Shown here one piece after another: positions 21,414-29,383 of a stretch of DNA of 53,835 nt (within the stretch, counting starts at the first letter, position 1; the number at the start of each line of letters is the position of its first letter). A model generated the notes under the pieces. That model worked only from the letters and a program-made list of their open reading frames with translations, ran no database searches and had not been told where the DNA came from. The translations under genes were made by a program, and so were the position numbers. This DNA is from Fragilaria crotonensis (lineage: Eukaryota > Bacillariophyta > Fragilariophyceae > Fragilariales > Fragilariaceae), in NCBI GenBank assembly GCA_022925895.1, contig JAKSYS010000424.1:1-53835 (forward strand), given 5' to 3'.

Positions 21414-22994
21414 TCAGTGTTGAAGCTCTAACATTTCGATTCGTTTTCGTCTCTCACGGTCGCGTCTCTGATAACTCTCTTGAACAATCGCTTTGACTTC
21501 TCTTTTTGCCTCTCTTAACATAACTGAACACTCATGTATTGTCTGCGGTAGCTCGTCGACCGAAGTGATGTTTCCCCATTCTTGGTTGATTGTTTCTGTA
21601 TTCAGTATTCCAGTACGTTTCGAAGATATCCACTTTTGCAATACTTGTACTTTTTTTCTCGCCTTGGCCAATTCTGCTGACCAGTGTGGTGCATCGAACC
21701 GTGGAATAACTTTTTCTGCTGCGAGGCTTGCGGCAGTTACATCTTTGTCAATCCGTTCTGCAAAAACGTGGCGATTTCCGGGTCGGTCAAGTTGTTGTAT
21801 ACGCTCGAAGACGTTGTGATCTTCCAGAAATTTGTGTTTAGCTTTGATGTAAGCGGTTACTTGTTGCAGGTTATTGGATTTTAGAACTCGTGGTTCAAAC
21901 TTTGCCAACGGTTGAATTTGAACTCCAAACAATTGGTCAATTGCGAAGTCGACGTAATAAGCCCGATGATCTGTTGGAAATTTTGCGTTGAACGCTTCGT
22001 AACCTGCATTGACCACCGACTGTATTATGCCCGGAGTTGCGAATGCGTAATCGAGACATTTGTGTCCTCTTGAGTATGTCGCAGGTAGCGGACCTGAGTG
22101 TTTATTGCTCATTACATTCGTGAGTTCATTGTCATCCAGTATTTTTTGCATTGCGTCGGGATCTGAACCTATGCACTCGTTAAAATCTCCGAGTAGAAAG
22201 ATTTCCTCGTTTCCTTCGCGGCATTGCTTTAGATAATTTCCCAAATCTCTGCGGAAAGCCACCCTCGGGGCGGTGATGTTGTCTTGTGCTTGAATGAGAA
22301 GACTTTGTTGTTGCGATGCGGCTGTTATCAATCCTTTGCCTGGGAAATCTGTTACTACTTGGTATGCCGAGATAATTGAAATTATTCGTCCTGTCCGTCC
22401 TTGGAGTTTGTGGCAAACCCATCGTCCCCATCCGTCTTGGTATACTGTTCTTACGCGTCCTGTTATATCTCCTACTGTCATCATAAACGTTCCGCCCGGT
22501 TTGTAGTGATTTTTGAATGCTACCGGTGTATTGGAAAAATTTATTCTTGATCTCTTCCAATGCTGTTTTGTTGTGTCGTATAAGATACTTCGAACAGTCG
22601 ACTGAACAGTGTCCAAATTGTGTTCTTGTCCGCATATAATGTCCGCTTGAACTTCTCTCATTGCTGCGCAATAATGATCGAATTGTCCTCCGCGTCGATC
22701 GAGTGTGAAACCGTTAACGTTCCCTGAGTAAACTCGCAACGTGCCTGCCTCCTTTGATTGTAACTCGTCTCCCCAGTATGTGTTCGTTCTTTGATTTGCT
22801 CTTGATATGTGTATTTCCCGGTGTGTTCTCTGAGACTCCGTACTGTTTTCTGTTCGCTGCGTAAAAATTCTCCTCCACTCCGTTTGTGCGATTGTTAATT
22901 GTTCTGTGTTCGTGTGTCGCCTTGTTGTTTCCGTTGGTGTGCTCTGTCTTCCGAGAAGTTGTGTTTCTCTTACGTCTTCCTGATTTTCAATCAT
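21414..22994 (-). CDS. LINE-A2 APE-like endonuclease ORF
   Basis: A 526-residue protein with exonuclease-endonuclease-phosphatase motifs: VYSGNVNGFTL (N92, N94), ADIICGQEHNLD (E124, metal site), SIISAYQV, IFLLGDFNECIGSDP, LDYAFATPG and a terminal TDHRAYYVDF (D-H). It would nick target DNA to prime reverse transcription. The Thr/Gln/Arg-rich N-terminal 80 residues are unassigned. The C-terminus after about residue 370 is helical and charged (RRDRERRKRIEMLELQ). Its ATG overlaps the TGA of the upstream coiled-coil ORF as ATGA (22994-22991), which suggests termination-reinitiation. The stop at 21414 separates it from the RT. Confidence 0.9.
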   Translation of the reverse strand: MIENQEDVRETQLLGRQSTPTETTRRHTNTEQLTIAQTEWRRIFTQRTENSTESQRTHREIHISRANQRTNTYWGDELQSKEAGTLRVYSGNVNGFTLDRRGGQFDHYCAAMREVQADIICGQEHNLDTVQSTVRSILYDTTKQHWKRSRINFSNTPVAFKNHYKPGGTFMMTVGDITGRVRTVYQDGWGRWVCHKLQGRTGRIISIISAYQVVTDFPGKGLITAASQQQSLLIQAQDNITAPRVAFRRDLGNYLKQCREGNEEIFLLGDFNECIGSDPDAMQKILDDNELTNVMSNKHSGPLPATYSRGHKCLDYAFATPGIIQSVVNAGYEAFNAKFPTDHRAYYVDFAIDQLFGVQIQPLAKFEPRVLKSNNLQQVTAYIKAKHKFLEDHNVFERIQQLDRPGNRHVFAERIDKDVTAASLAAEKVIPRFDAPHWSAELAKARKKVQVLQKWISSKRTGILNTETINQEWGNITSVDELPQTIHECSVMLREAKREVKAIVQESYQRRDRERRKRIEMLELQH

Positions 22995-23851
22995 TTTGTC
23001 CTAGTATGTGCCTCGAGTTCCATAATATGGGCCAAGGACTTGTTGGTGCTCTCAATTCTAGAGCCTTGCTTGTTAATGTCGTCGTCTTCTGACTCCGACA
23101 TCTGATTTTTGTCTCCCTGTTCCTTTAGGGCCGACTCGTTCGTAAACTTTTCTTCTGTAGGTGGTGGACTTCTAGTCGACCACTCAGATTGCGAAGCAAT
23201 CTCCTCGAGGTAGTCAGGTGTATTCCACATTCCGCTACTTTCGGTCAGTTCTTTTGTTGGGGTTTTTGTTGGTGTTTTTTTGTTGTCTCGTCGTTTGATG
23301 GAGTCGTCACCTCGAAATGTCTCATGAGCGTCTTCTCCCTCGGTTGTTGCATCTTGAATCTGGGTAGCCGATCTCTTTCCTAGGCTTTGGTCGTGGTGTT
23401 GTGTGGACATCATTTGAGCAAACATAGTGGTCATTTGTTGTGTGAAAGTCGAGAATTGCTCTTGTAGAGCTAGTGCCACTTGTTGTTTAACCTTCTCGTC
23501 AATTGCTTCACGTTCTCTTTCCACTTGTTCCTTAACCTTCTCCTCGATGCGTGCTTGTTCTTGAGTTCTGATTTCTTCAATTTTGCCAATCTCTTTGAGT
23601 TGCGCCACCTCTTCGCGGCTGATTTCTAAATCCTTCTTCAACGTCCTCTGAATGTCCGATTCTTCCGATGACTTGAAATCAGTTGATGAATGTGCTCGAG
23701 AGCCGCGTGCAGTTTCTGCCCAAGATCTTCCGTTGAGTGATGACATGGCTTGGCTTCCTCCGAATGTCGAGTTATCCGTCGAGCTTTGTTGTTGTTTTGG
23801 ATAAACGAAGATTGGTGGGCTGTCGGTTGACAAATTGGATCCGATGGACAT
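22991..23851 (-). CDS. LINE-A2 coiled-coil protein (ORF1b)
   Basis: A 286-residue hydrophilic protein beginning MSIGSNLSTDSPPIF. A long heptad-like Glu/Lys/Gln-rich helix occupies roughly residues 70-150 (for example EKVKEQVEREREAIDEK), followed by a Gln/Met segment (FTQQMTTMFAQMM) and an acidic Ser-rich tail. This is the size and character of a trimerising LINE ORF1-type RNA chaperone, although no RRM or zinc knuckle is visible. Its TGA overlaps the endonuclease ATG, and it begins 13 nt after the ORF1 stop. The assignment is from composition and position only. Confidence 0.7.
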   Translation of the reverse strand: MSIGSNLSTDSPPIFVYPKQQQSSTDNSTFGGSQAMSSLNGRSWAETARGSRAHSSTDFKSSEESDIQRTLKKDLEISREEVAQLKEIGKIEEIRTQEQARIEEKVKEQVEREREAIDEKVKQQVALALQEQFSTFTQQMTTMFAQMMSTQHHDQSLGKRSATQIQDATTEGEDAHETFRGDDSIKRRDNKKTPTKTPTKELTESSGMWNTPDYLEEIASQSEWSTRSPPPTEEKFTNESALKEQGDKNQMSESEDDDINKQGSRIESTNKSLAHIMELEAHTRTK

Positions 23852-23864
23852 TGCTGTGTTGATG

Positions 23865-25058
23865 CTAATGGTTAAGTATGATTGATCGCCTTGCGAGTCG
23901 CCGTCTGATTCGATGGGTGAAACTTCTGGAGGTCCGGGTATCTATGCTCTGGGGCTTTGGCGTCTGGTTCAACAAACTCGTCGTACCATTTGGGAATGAC
24001 ATCCTTGAGATGGTCTCGGACTTTGTGATAGTTCTTTTGATGAACGAGGACTTTGTATCTGCCATCTTCGTTGACTGATGCGCATGGCAATAGAGACAAG
24101 ATTCCTGGAATGGCGAAATTCGATCAGACAAGTAATGCATTGCGTCTGGACCGATATGATTCAAGATGATTACATAATTTGTAGCAATCATCTGAGTTTG
24201 TGCTTTGATAAATCTTTCGAAAGCTTCGGGGTGACGTGTGCGCATCTTATATTGCACAAAAGTGCCATCCTCCTTGTAAGCTGTTTTCAGATGCTTGGTT
24301 AATTCCTCGCGGTCTGCTCGCATCGTCTTGATAGCATATGCTTTTGTTCGCACAATACGGCCGTTTCCTTTTCTCATTTTTGGGGAGCAATAGACCAACT
24401 TGAATTTGGGTACTTTTGTTCGCGGAAAACTCTGCTGAATGGTTTTTGTCACTTTAATTGTGGCTTGATCAATATCATGAAACTGTGGATCGATTCCGTA
24501 TAGAAAGCCCAATTGTGTTGTTTCCCAGTCTGCTTCGCTCCAGCGGTGTTCGTTTACGTAGAAATCATGATCTTTCATAAGCTTAATCACGTTTGCTGCT
24601 TCTTTGAGTTCTCCTAACGATACTGATGTCTGAATCCGGTGAACTATGTAACTGGTGACATGGGGATGATTCGAATTCTCTTTGCGGTCTCTAGAGCGGT
24701 GTTGCGTTGTGTGGCGGTCGAAATGAAGCTGGAATTGCAAGGTGTGCTCCTCCGGGTTGGTCCTGAGGGGATCTACTTTGCCAACAATGCGGTTTCGATT
24801 GTCGAAGAATTTCACATCTTCTCCGAAAGCTTTGGTTACTTCGTGCATCCAATGTGCGTGTAGAATGGCGGGATGAACTCCGTCTTTGTCTCTGGGAGGT
24901 ACAAAACGGAATTTGATAGTCTTTTCAATCTTCAGTCCATTGTTCGACCTCGTTTTTTCTCCTCGCGTTGGAGTGATGACTGTGTCATCGTCTGCGGTTG
25001 GATTCATTCGTCCAGATGGATTCCCATCCTCAGCGAGATGAACGGAAGGGTTCATCAT
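23865..25058 (-). CDS. LINE-A2 ORF1 (diatom-type ORF1 protein)
   Basis: I chose the ATG at 25058 (MMNPSVHLAEDGNPSGRM); the frame upstream to 25079 has no ATG. The protein has an acidic N-terminus and then a globular region with TIKFRFVPPRDKDG, EHRWSEADWETTQLGFLYG, KVPKFKLVYCSPKMRKG and VRTKAYAIKTMRADREEL. I associate this sequence style with diatom retroelement ORF1 proteins from general familiarity, not from a comparison. Near 24110 the better coding moves to another frame (LLPCASVNEDGRYKVLVHQ...KWYDEFVEPDAKAPEHRY), which stops at 23872, so the annotated C-terminal 80 residues are probably out of frame and the last part carries a one-base lesion. Confidence 0.72.
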   Translation of the reverse strand: MMNPSVHLAEDGNPSGRMNPTADDDTVITPTRGEKTRSNNGLKIEKTIKFRFVPPRDKDGVHPAILHAHWMHEVTKAFGEDVKFFDNRNRIVGKVDPLRTNPEEHTLQFQLHFDRHTTQHRSRDRKENSNHPHVTSYIVHRIQTSVSLGELKEAANVIKLMKDHDFYVNEHRWSEADWETTQLGFLYGIDPQFHDIDQATIKVTKTIQQSFPRTKVPKFKLVYCSPKMRKGNGRIVRTKAYAIKTMRADREELTKHLKTAYKEDGTFVQYKMRTRHPEAFERFIKAQTQMIATNYVIILNHIGPDAMHYLSDRISPFQESCLYCHAHQSTKMADTKSSFIKRTITKSETISRMSFPNGTTSLLNQTPKPQSIDTRTSRSFTHRIRRRLARRSIILNH

Positions 25059-25144
25059 TGTCAAACGACGTAGGTACAAAACCTACGGTAGATTCACGTA
25101 GAAAAACCTAGTAAGCTTACTATTTTCTCTTAAGTGAAAATTCT
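25059..25144 (-). other. LINE-A2 5'UTR
   Basis: The 86 bp between the target duplication and the ORF1 ATG contain short palindromes: AGTAAGCTTACT near 25111-25122 and a near-repeat of CCTACG/CGTAGG. The sharp boundary with the 18-bp duplication indicates little or no 5' truncation. Any internal promoter would have to lie here; none is identifiable by eye. Confidence 0.6.
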
Positions 25145-25162
25145 ATTTTGCTGCCCAGTTCA
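25145..25162 (+). repeat. Target site duplication of LINE-A2, copy at the LINE 5' side
   Basis: Identical to 16907-16924. Confidence 0.95.
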
Positions 25163-25730
25163 GTACCAGGGTAAATGCTTTGACAGGACAGTTCAGATCG
25201 CGTAAGAGTTGCAACAACTCAATTTGGACCTTCTCCTCCCGAGAAAAACGTTCGAGACCAAGTGGGTTGGACCGTAGCTTAAAGAGTTTCTCATACAAAT
25301 CAAAGACACTGTGGTCTGCTTGACATTTCTCCTCTTCACTTTCCAAAACATCCTGATCATCAACGCGACCGTAGTTGGAAGCGTCGTCGTTGTCAACGAC
25401 AAAGTCATCCTCCTCGGATTCATGTCCATCTTTGACACCTAGCTTTTTGTGCACCTCTCTGCCACTCTCTTTGACACCACGAGATGAAAATGAGCTCAAA
25501 TTAAGGCGCCTGTGAGGAGTGCCTTCTTGCAACACCTCATGACTGGTATTCACGTGACTATTGTTTGAGATGTTGTTGGATGTTGTTGTTGCTGAGTTGT
25601 CGTGCGTAGAGTAATGCGATGCACACCATGCATTTTGAGCAAGGTGGGTGCCAAGCCTCTTGAAAGGCTTCTCGCAACCAACACAAACATCTGATGTCGA
25701 CATGAAAGGTGAAAGACAATGAATGCACAA
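25146..25730 (-). pseudogene. DDE-type transposase, N-terminal part, split by LINE-A2
   Basis: The frame is open from 25730; a second methionine at about 25702 (MSTSDVCVGCEKPF) is an equally good start. The first 45 residues hold a zinc-finger-like pattern, CVGCEKPFKRLGTHLAQNAWCASHY (split here as C-x2-C, then H, C and H), typical of a DNA-binding head. A Ser/Asn-rich linker and an acidic stretch (GHESEEDDFVVDNDDASN) follow. The frame ends VLNWAAK at the insertion and continues at 16907 as SNASGHVFQMG. The TAG at 25145-25143 is created by the LINE junction. Confidence 0.7.
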
Positions 25731-26231
25731 TGACTAGAAGACAACACAATTATTTAGTGAAGAGAAAACATTTTTACGAAGAGAAACACAGCTTGCTGTA
25801 ACAGCATAAAGTTGTCGCTGTGTACAAAACAAAATCAGAGTGGCACCAAATCAAACACAAAAAAAGTTTATCATAACATAAAATGGTTAATTGATCGACA
25901 GAAAATGATGTTGTTGGGTTGTTACTATCATTACATATGGGAGGAATCAAACAAAACTTATTCTTTTCATCCAATTAAAGATATTGTTTGTCATAAACAA
26001 AACAGTTGCAAATGAGACATTGCTAAGAACACTCCATTATAGTTGCCGATCAAATGTCTATAGACAGATATGTTTAGAGTGTTCTAGCATATATGTTGAA
26101 CAATGACATATCAAGTTGTACATAAGACACTTTGTCCTCGTACATGCAAATTTAAAGTAAGAATTGACCATAAAATAATACAAAGTCAACATATATGGTA
26201 TAATCACCACAAAATACTTAACATATTATGA
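25731..26231 (+). other. AT-rich non-coding stretch upstream of the split transposase
   Basis: No frame longer than about 70 codons is convincing. It probably holds the promoter side of the minus-strand transposase. A 9-bp inverted pair AGAACACTC (26027-26035) / GAGTGTTCT (about 26076-26084) is present. I found no terminal inverted repeat here that matches the 13640-14100 side. Confidence 0.5.
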
Positions 26232-26273
26232 CATACTTACCAAAACCCACCTTCTGATGGAGTAATCGCATCC

Positions 26274-28619
26274 ATGCTACAAAAAATGCACGTGAGCAGC
26301 AAAATACCAACTGCAATACGACACGGTCCAAAGGCTCTTGGTGGACTAGACATTTATGACCTTCGAACTGAAATCGGAATCGAACAATTAAAGTTCCTCA
26401 GGGATGCCTTGTTTTCAAACTCATCCGCCGGAAAACTGATCATGATTAATTTACACATGATGCAACAAGAGGCAGGAGTAGATTTCCCTCTTCTCGAGCA
26501 TCCATCGGAACCTGTTCCATACATCACAACCACATGGCTCTCATCTGTCCGGGACTTTATGGCAGATCACAATATCAAAATCACCATCACCGATCAGCCC
26601 GGTCTCACACCTCAAAGCACAAATGATGAATTTATCATGCAACGTCAACATCTTAGCCGATACACCACCGAACAACAACGAGATATCAATTTGGTCCGTC
26701 TGTATCTCCAAGCGACGACTTTGGCAGATCTTACCGACTTATCACGACCAGAGGCAATATCACGATACTCACTCGATGGACTGCGAAAGCCTGATGCCAC
26801 ATATGGAAATAAATGGCCTCGTCAAGAAGAACCATCTCGGCCACAAAAACGCCTGTGGCAACGATACATAAAGTCATGTTTCCTTCGGTATGTACCGATG
26901 TGGAAAAAACCACCACTCACTGCTCGAGAAGTTCAAGAAAATCCAACAACACACGGAGTGCCTCAAATCCCCACCGTGCAAACAGATGACCCAACAAGTT
27001 TTCCGACTCTCATGACATACATTAAGAGTCTCCCTCGAACTCAACGCAGGATGATATCAGACGTCAAACAGGTTGCTACCGACCTTCAGATCTGGAGGGC
27101 TTTCCGATCTCGCGAGGAGCGTCTCACAATTGCGTCCGACGGTGGTTTAGACGGACAACACGGGACCTTTGGATGGGTACTCGCCACAAAAAAATTGACT
27201 CTTTTCGAATGCGGGGGCCCAGTAGATGGACCCTTCGATACGATATCCTCAACACGCAGCGAATTGTGTGGCTACGCATCGGCCTTGCTATTGATCACGG
27301 CAGTGGCACGGAACTGGGGTTTACGTCACCGTTGTACCTTCCGCTGGATCACCGACAGCAAATCTGCCCTATCCAGAGCTATTCGCATGGTCCGTATAAG
27401 GTCACGCTTAACCCGACTGCCACCAGACTCAGACTTATTGACAATGATCAGCAGCCTTATGTGGGAACTTCGACGCTCGATTATAATGAAATGGGTGAAG
27501 GGTCATCAGGACAAACTCACAGCGTATGACACTCTTTCAACCGACGCAAAATTGAACATGACAGCTGACTTCCTTGCCACGCGGTATAGACTCCGAGGCA
27601 GGATTAAACCGACATCACATTTGGATCATCCATCAACGCAGCGCATATCCATCGTTCTGAACGGCACCCGGTTAACTAGCCAAATTGATGAATGTATCCG
27701 GTATCATATAAACGGATATCAAATGCGTCTTCATATGCAAAGCAAGCGACACTGGAGCAACAGCACCTGGGATCAAGTCGATTTCGATCTTTTTGGAAAA
27801 CATCACCAACGCATGTCATCTCCTATGCAAGTCTTCAAAACTAAACTATCCCATGATCAGCTTCCACTCGGCAAAACAAGATTACACCGATCGGCGGTAC
27901 ATGACCAAAACATTTCTATATGCCCTTGTTGTGGCACGCACTCCGAAGACGTCAATCACTTCTTTCGATGCCCATCAAACAACGCCATCACCAGCGGATT
28001 GCAAGCCATATTGAAAGACAGCAAATTTCCTGACAGCCATCCTATCAGACGCGTACTCCACGATGGTATAAGACATTGGATAACGGATCAAAAAGTGGCT
28101 TTTCAACCTTCAATTGATGGGTATCCACCAGAAACGCAAGCTTCGATTCGCCTCGCGATACAATCGCAATCTTCTATAGGATGGGACAATGCAATTCGTG
28201 GATTCCTAAGTAAGGAATGGACAGATTTGGCTTCGAGAACTCTCCTTGCACCGAGAAAGCTGGATCTACAAAATGGACGTCGCAGAATGCAATCCATCAT
28301 CAATAGCCTTTTCGAGTACGCTCGCCGTACGTGGGTATTCCGAAACGAATGTCTTCATGGTAGAGACGAGCAGAAAAAACGAGAAACCCTCACGGCCGAA
28401 GAAGCAGAAATCAGACAGTATTATACCAACCAAAAAATGCTACATTTTGACGATCGATACCTCTGTGATAAGAACCTGGACACTCTACTGAACTCATCGT
28501 CTTCCAACAAACGAAGATGGTTACGACGAGCCAGAATTTCTAAAACAAGACAAGATACAGACGGCCAGCGGCAATGTGTGATAACAAGCTTCTTCCAGCG
28601 TACCACAACAGAAAAATAA
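26274..28619 (+). CDS. LINE-B2 connector, RNase H and zinc domain (5'-truncated ORF)
   Basis: Open for 781 codons with no disruption, beginning inside the connector (HGPKALGGLDIYDLRTEIG, the counterpart of GPIEFGGARFHHLYDRQG in LINE-A). RNase H: TIASDGGLDGQ (D), SSTRSELCGYASALL (E), WITDSKSAL (D), VKGHQDK and LNMTADFLATR (last D). A CPCCGTHSEDVNHFFRC zinc motif lies near 27925. The C-terminus is HFDDRYLCDKNLD...SSSNKRRWLRR and ends FFQRTTTEK. The RT and endonuclease are absent, so the first ATG is fortuitous and the copy cannot move alone. The unbroken frame suggests a recent insertion compared with LINE-B1. Confidence 0.85.
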   Translation: MLQKMHVSSKIPTAIRHGPKALGGLDIYDLRTEIGIEQLKFLRDALFSNSSAGKLIMINLHMMQQEAGVDFPLLEHPSEPVPYITTTWLSSVRDFMADHNIKITITDQPGLTPQSTNDEFIMQRQHLSRYTTEQQRDINLVRLYLQATTLADLTDLSRPEAISRYSLDGLRKPDATYGNKWPRQEEPSRPQKRLWQRYIKSCFLRYVPMWKKPPLTAREVQENPTTHGVPQIPTVQTDDPTSFPTLMTYIKSLPRTQRRMISDVKQVATDLQIWRAFRSREERLTIASDGGLDGQHGTFGWVLATKKLTLFECGGPVDGPFDTISSTRSELCGYASALLLITAVARNWGLRHRCTFRWITDSKSALSRAIRMVRIRSRLTRLPPDSDLLTMISSLMWELRRSIIMKWVKGHQDKLTAYDTLSTDAKLNMTADFLATRYRLRGRIKPTSHLDHPSTQRISIVLNGTRLTSQIDECIRYHINGYQMRLHMQSKRHWSNSTWDQVDFDLFGKHHQRMSSPMQVFKTKLSHDQLPLGKTRLHRSAVHDQNISICPCCGTHSEDVNHFFRCPSNNAITSGLQAILKDSKFPDSHPIRRVLHDGIRHWITDQKVAFQPSIDGYPPETQASIRLAIQSQSSIGWDNAIRGFLSKEWTDLASRTLLAPRKLDLQNGRRRMQSIINSLFEYARRTWVFRNECLHGRDEQKKRETLTAEEAEIRQYYTNQKMLHFDDRYLCDKNLDTLLNSSSSNKRRWLRRARISKTRQDTDGQRQCVITSFFQRTTTEK

Positions 28620-28770
28620 GGTATCGCCACGCAACGCAGTAAACGGTACTACTGCACATTCATATGTACAGTCACATCATAACTCTCGCGAGCATAGCTC
28701 GCCGGAGTGGGGTACACAGTGCAGCCCGTACGGTCCGCACACGGTGCTAACCCGATAATTAGGTTTATTT
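28620..28770 (+). other. LINE-B2 3'UTR with stem-loops
   Basis: Stem 1 is GCGAGC (28688-28693) with GCTCGC (28697-28702), followed by CGGAGTGGGGTACAC. A second imperfect hairpin closes on GTGC (28719-28722) and GCAC (28737-28740). The conserved ACGGTGCTAACCC (28741-28753) and TAATTAGGTTT follow. Confidence 0.6.
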
Positions 28771-28787
28771 TATTTAACATGTTTTGA

Positions 28788-29248
28788 ATCGACATGAGTT
28801 TTGATTCCAGCCGTGTAGTGTCGCACTGGTTACTGGAGCATCGATGTATTGTTTTACTGTGCACTCGGGCGTCAGTAATTAGGGATAGGGATAATATAAA
28901 AATATGTAGGGCGATACGGAATGTTTAACAATCACCGGCCTTTATAGATCAAAAATCAAAACCGCGGACAGTTTTACGAAAGCCCAAAATAATAACCTAT
29001 TGAAATCAAAACTGATCCTCGGTTTTACTTTTTTGGAAAAAAAGTAAAAATGTCGTCTTGAAAGAGAGATTCCCTCTTGACTACGTCGATCACTTGTGAT
29101 TATTCCTGTTGGAGCCGTGCATGTACTATGGACGCCTATGGATGCAGTATTGACCGTAGGTCAAATCTTCGTAGGAGCGTAGTGGTACACTGTCATCGGA
29201 AGTCGGACGCGAAAAAAATTGACGATGGGGTTGAAATGCTATTGTACG
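28788..29248 (+). other. Spacer without recognisable gene
   Basis: AT-rich with a few short frames, the longest about 85 codons and low-complexity. It ends where the A-run that marks the LINE-A3 3' end begins. I see nothing functional. Confidence 0.4.
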
Positions 29249-29383
29249 ACAAAAAAACCTTAAAATCTATTTTACGTGCTGTTGCGTTGTCCGAAGAAAA
29301 AATAATCAACCCGCACGGCTCGACGGAGTCTTGAACAGACGACGTCAAACGAACAGCTTTCCTCCCGCAGGTATCTCTCGCCC
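29249..29383 (-). other. LINE-A3 3'UTR
   Basis: On the minus strand CGTGC (29317-29313) can pair with GCACG (29279-29275), which is followed by TAAAATAGATTTTAAGG and seven T residues. This repeats the LINE-A1 and LINE-A2 layout with a different sequence between the paired elements. Confidence 0.6.

Larger units (their letters stand above)
16925..25144 (-). mobile_element. LINE-A2: essentially full-length multi-ORF LINE
   Basis: An 8,220-bp minus-strand insertion with an exact 18-bp target duplication. In transcription order: 5'UTR, ORF1 (25058-23865), coiled-coil ORF (23851-22991), APE endonuclease ORF (22994-21414), RT ORF (21387-19843), RT C-terminus/RNase H ORF (to 17055), and a 3'UTR ending in a T-run. 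ORF spacing is very tight: 13 nt, a 4-nt overlap, then 26 nt. One 2-base loss near 19965 and one frame problem near 24110 are the only visible damage. It inserted in the same orientation as the transposase it splits. Confidence 0.92.
26232..28770 (+). mobile_element. LINE-B2: 5'-truncated non-LTR retrotransposon
   Basis: It is homologous to LINE-B1 in RNase H, C-terminal domain and 3'UTR, and extends further 5' into the post-RT connector. The end TAATTAGGTTTATTTT matches LINE-B1. A candidate target duplication is TACTTAACATATTATGA (26215-26231) against TATTTAACATGTTTTGA (28771-28787), 14 of 17 matching, so the ends are approximate. It probably lies in the upstream region of the split transposase. 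Confidence 0.8.

Noticed and set aside
10320-28765. TTAGGTTT at LINE ends as telomeric repeats
   Set aside because: It occurs once per element and is part of a conserved 3'UTR tail; there is no tandem array.
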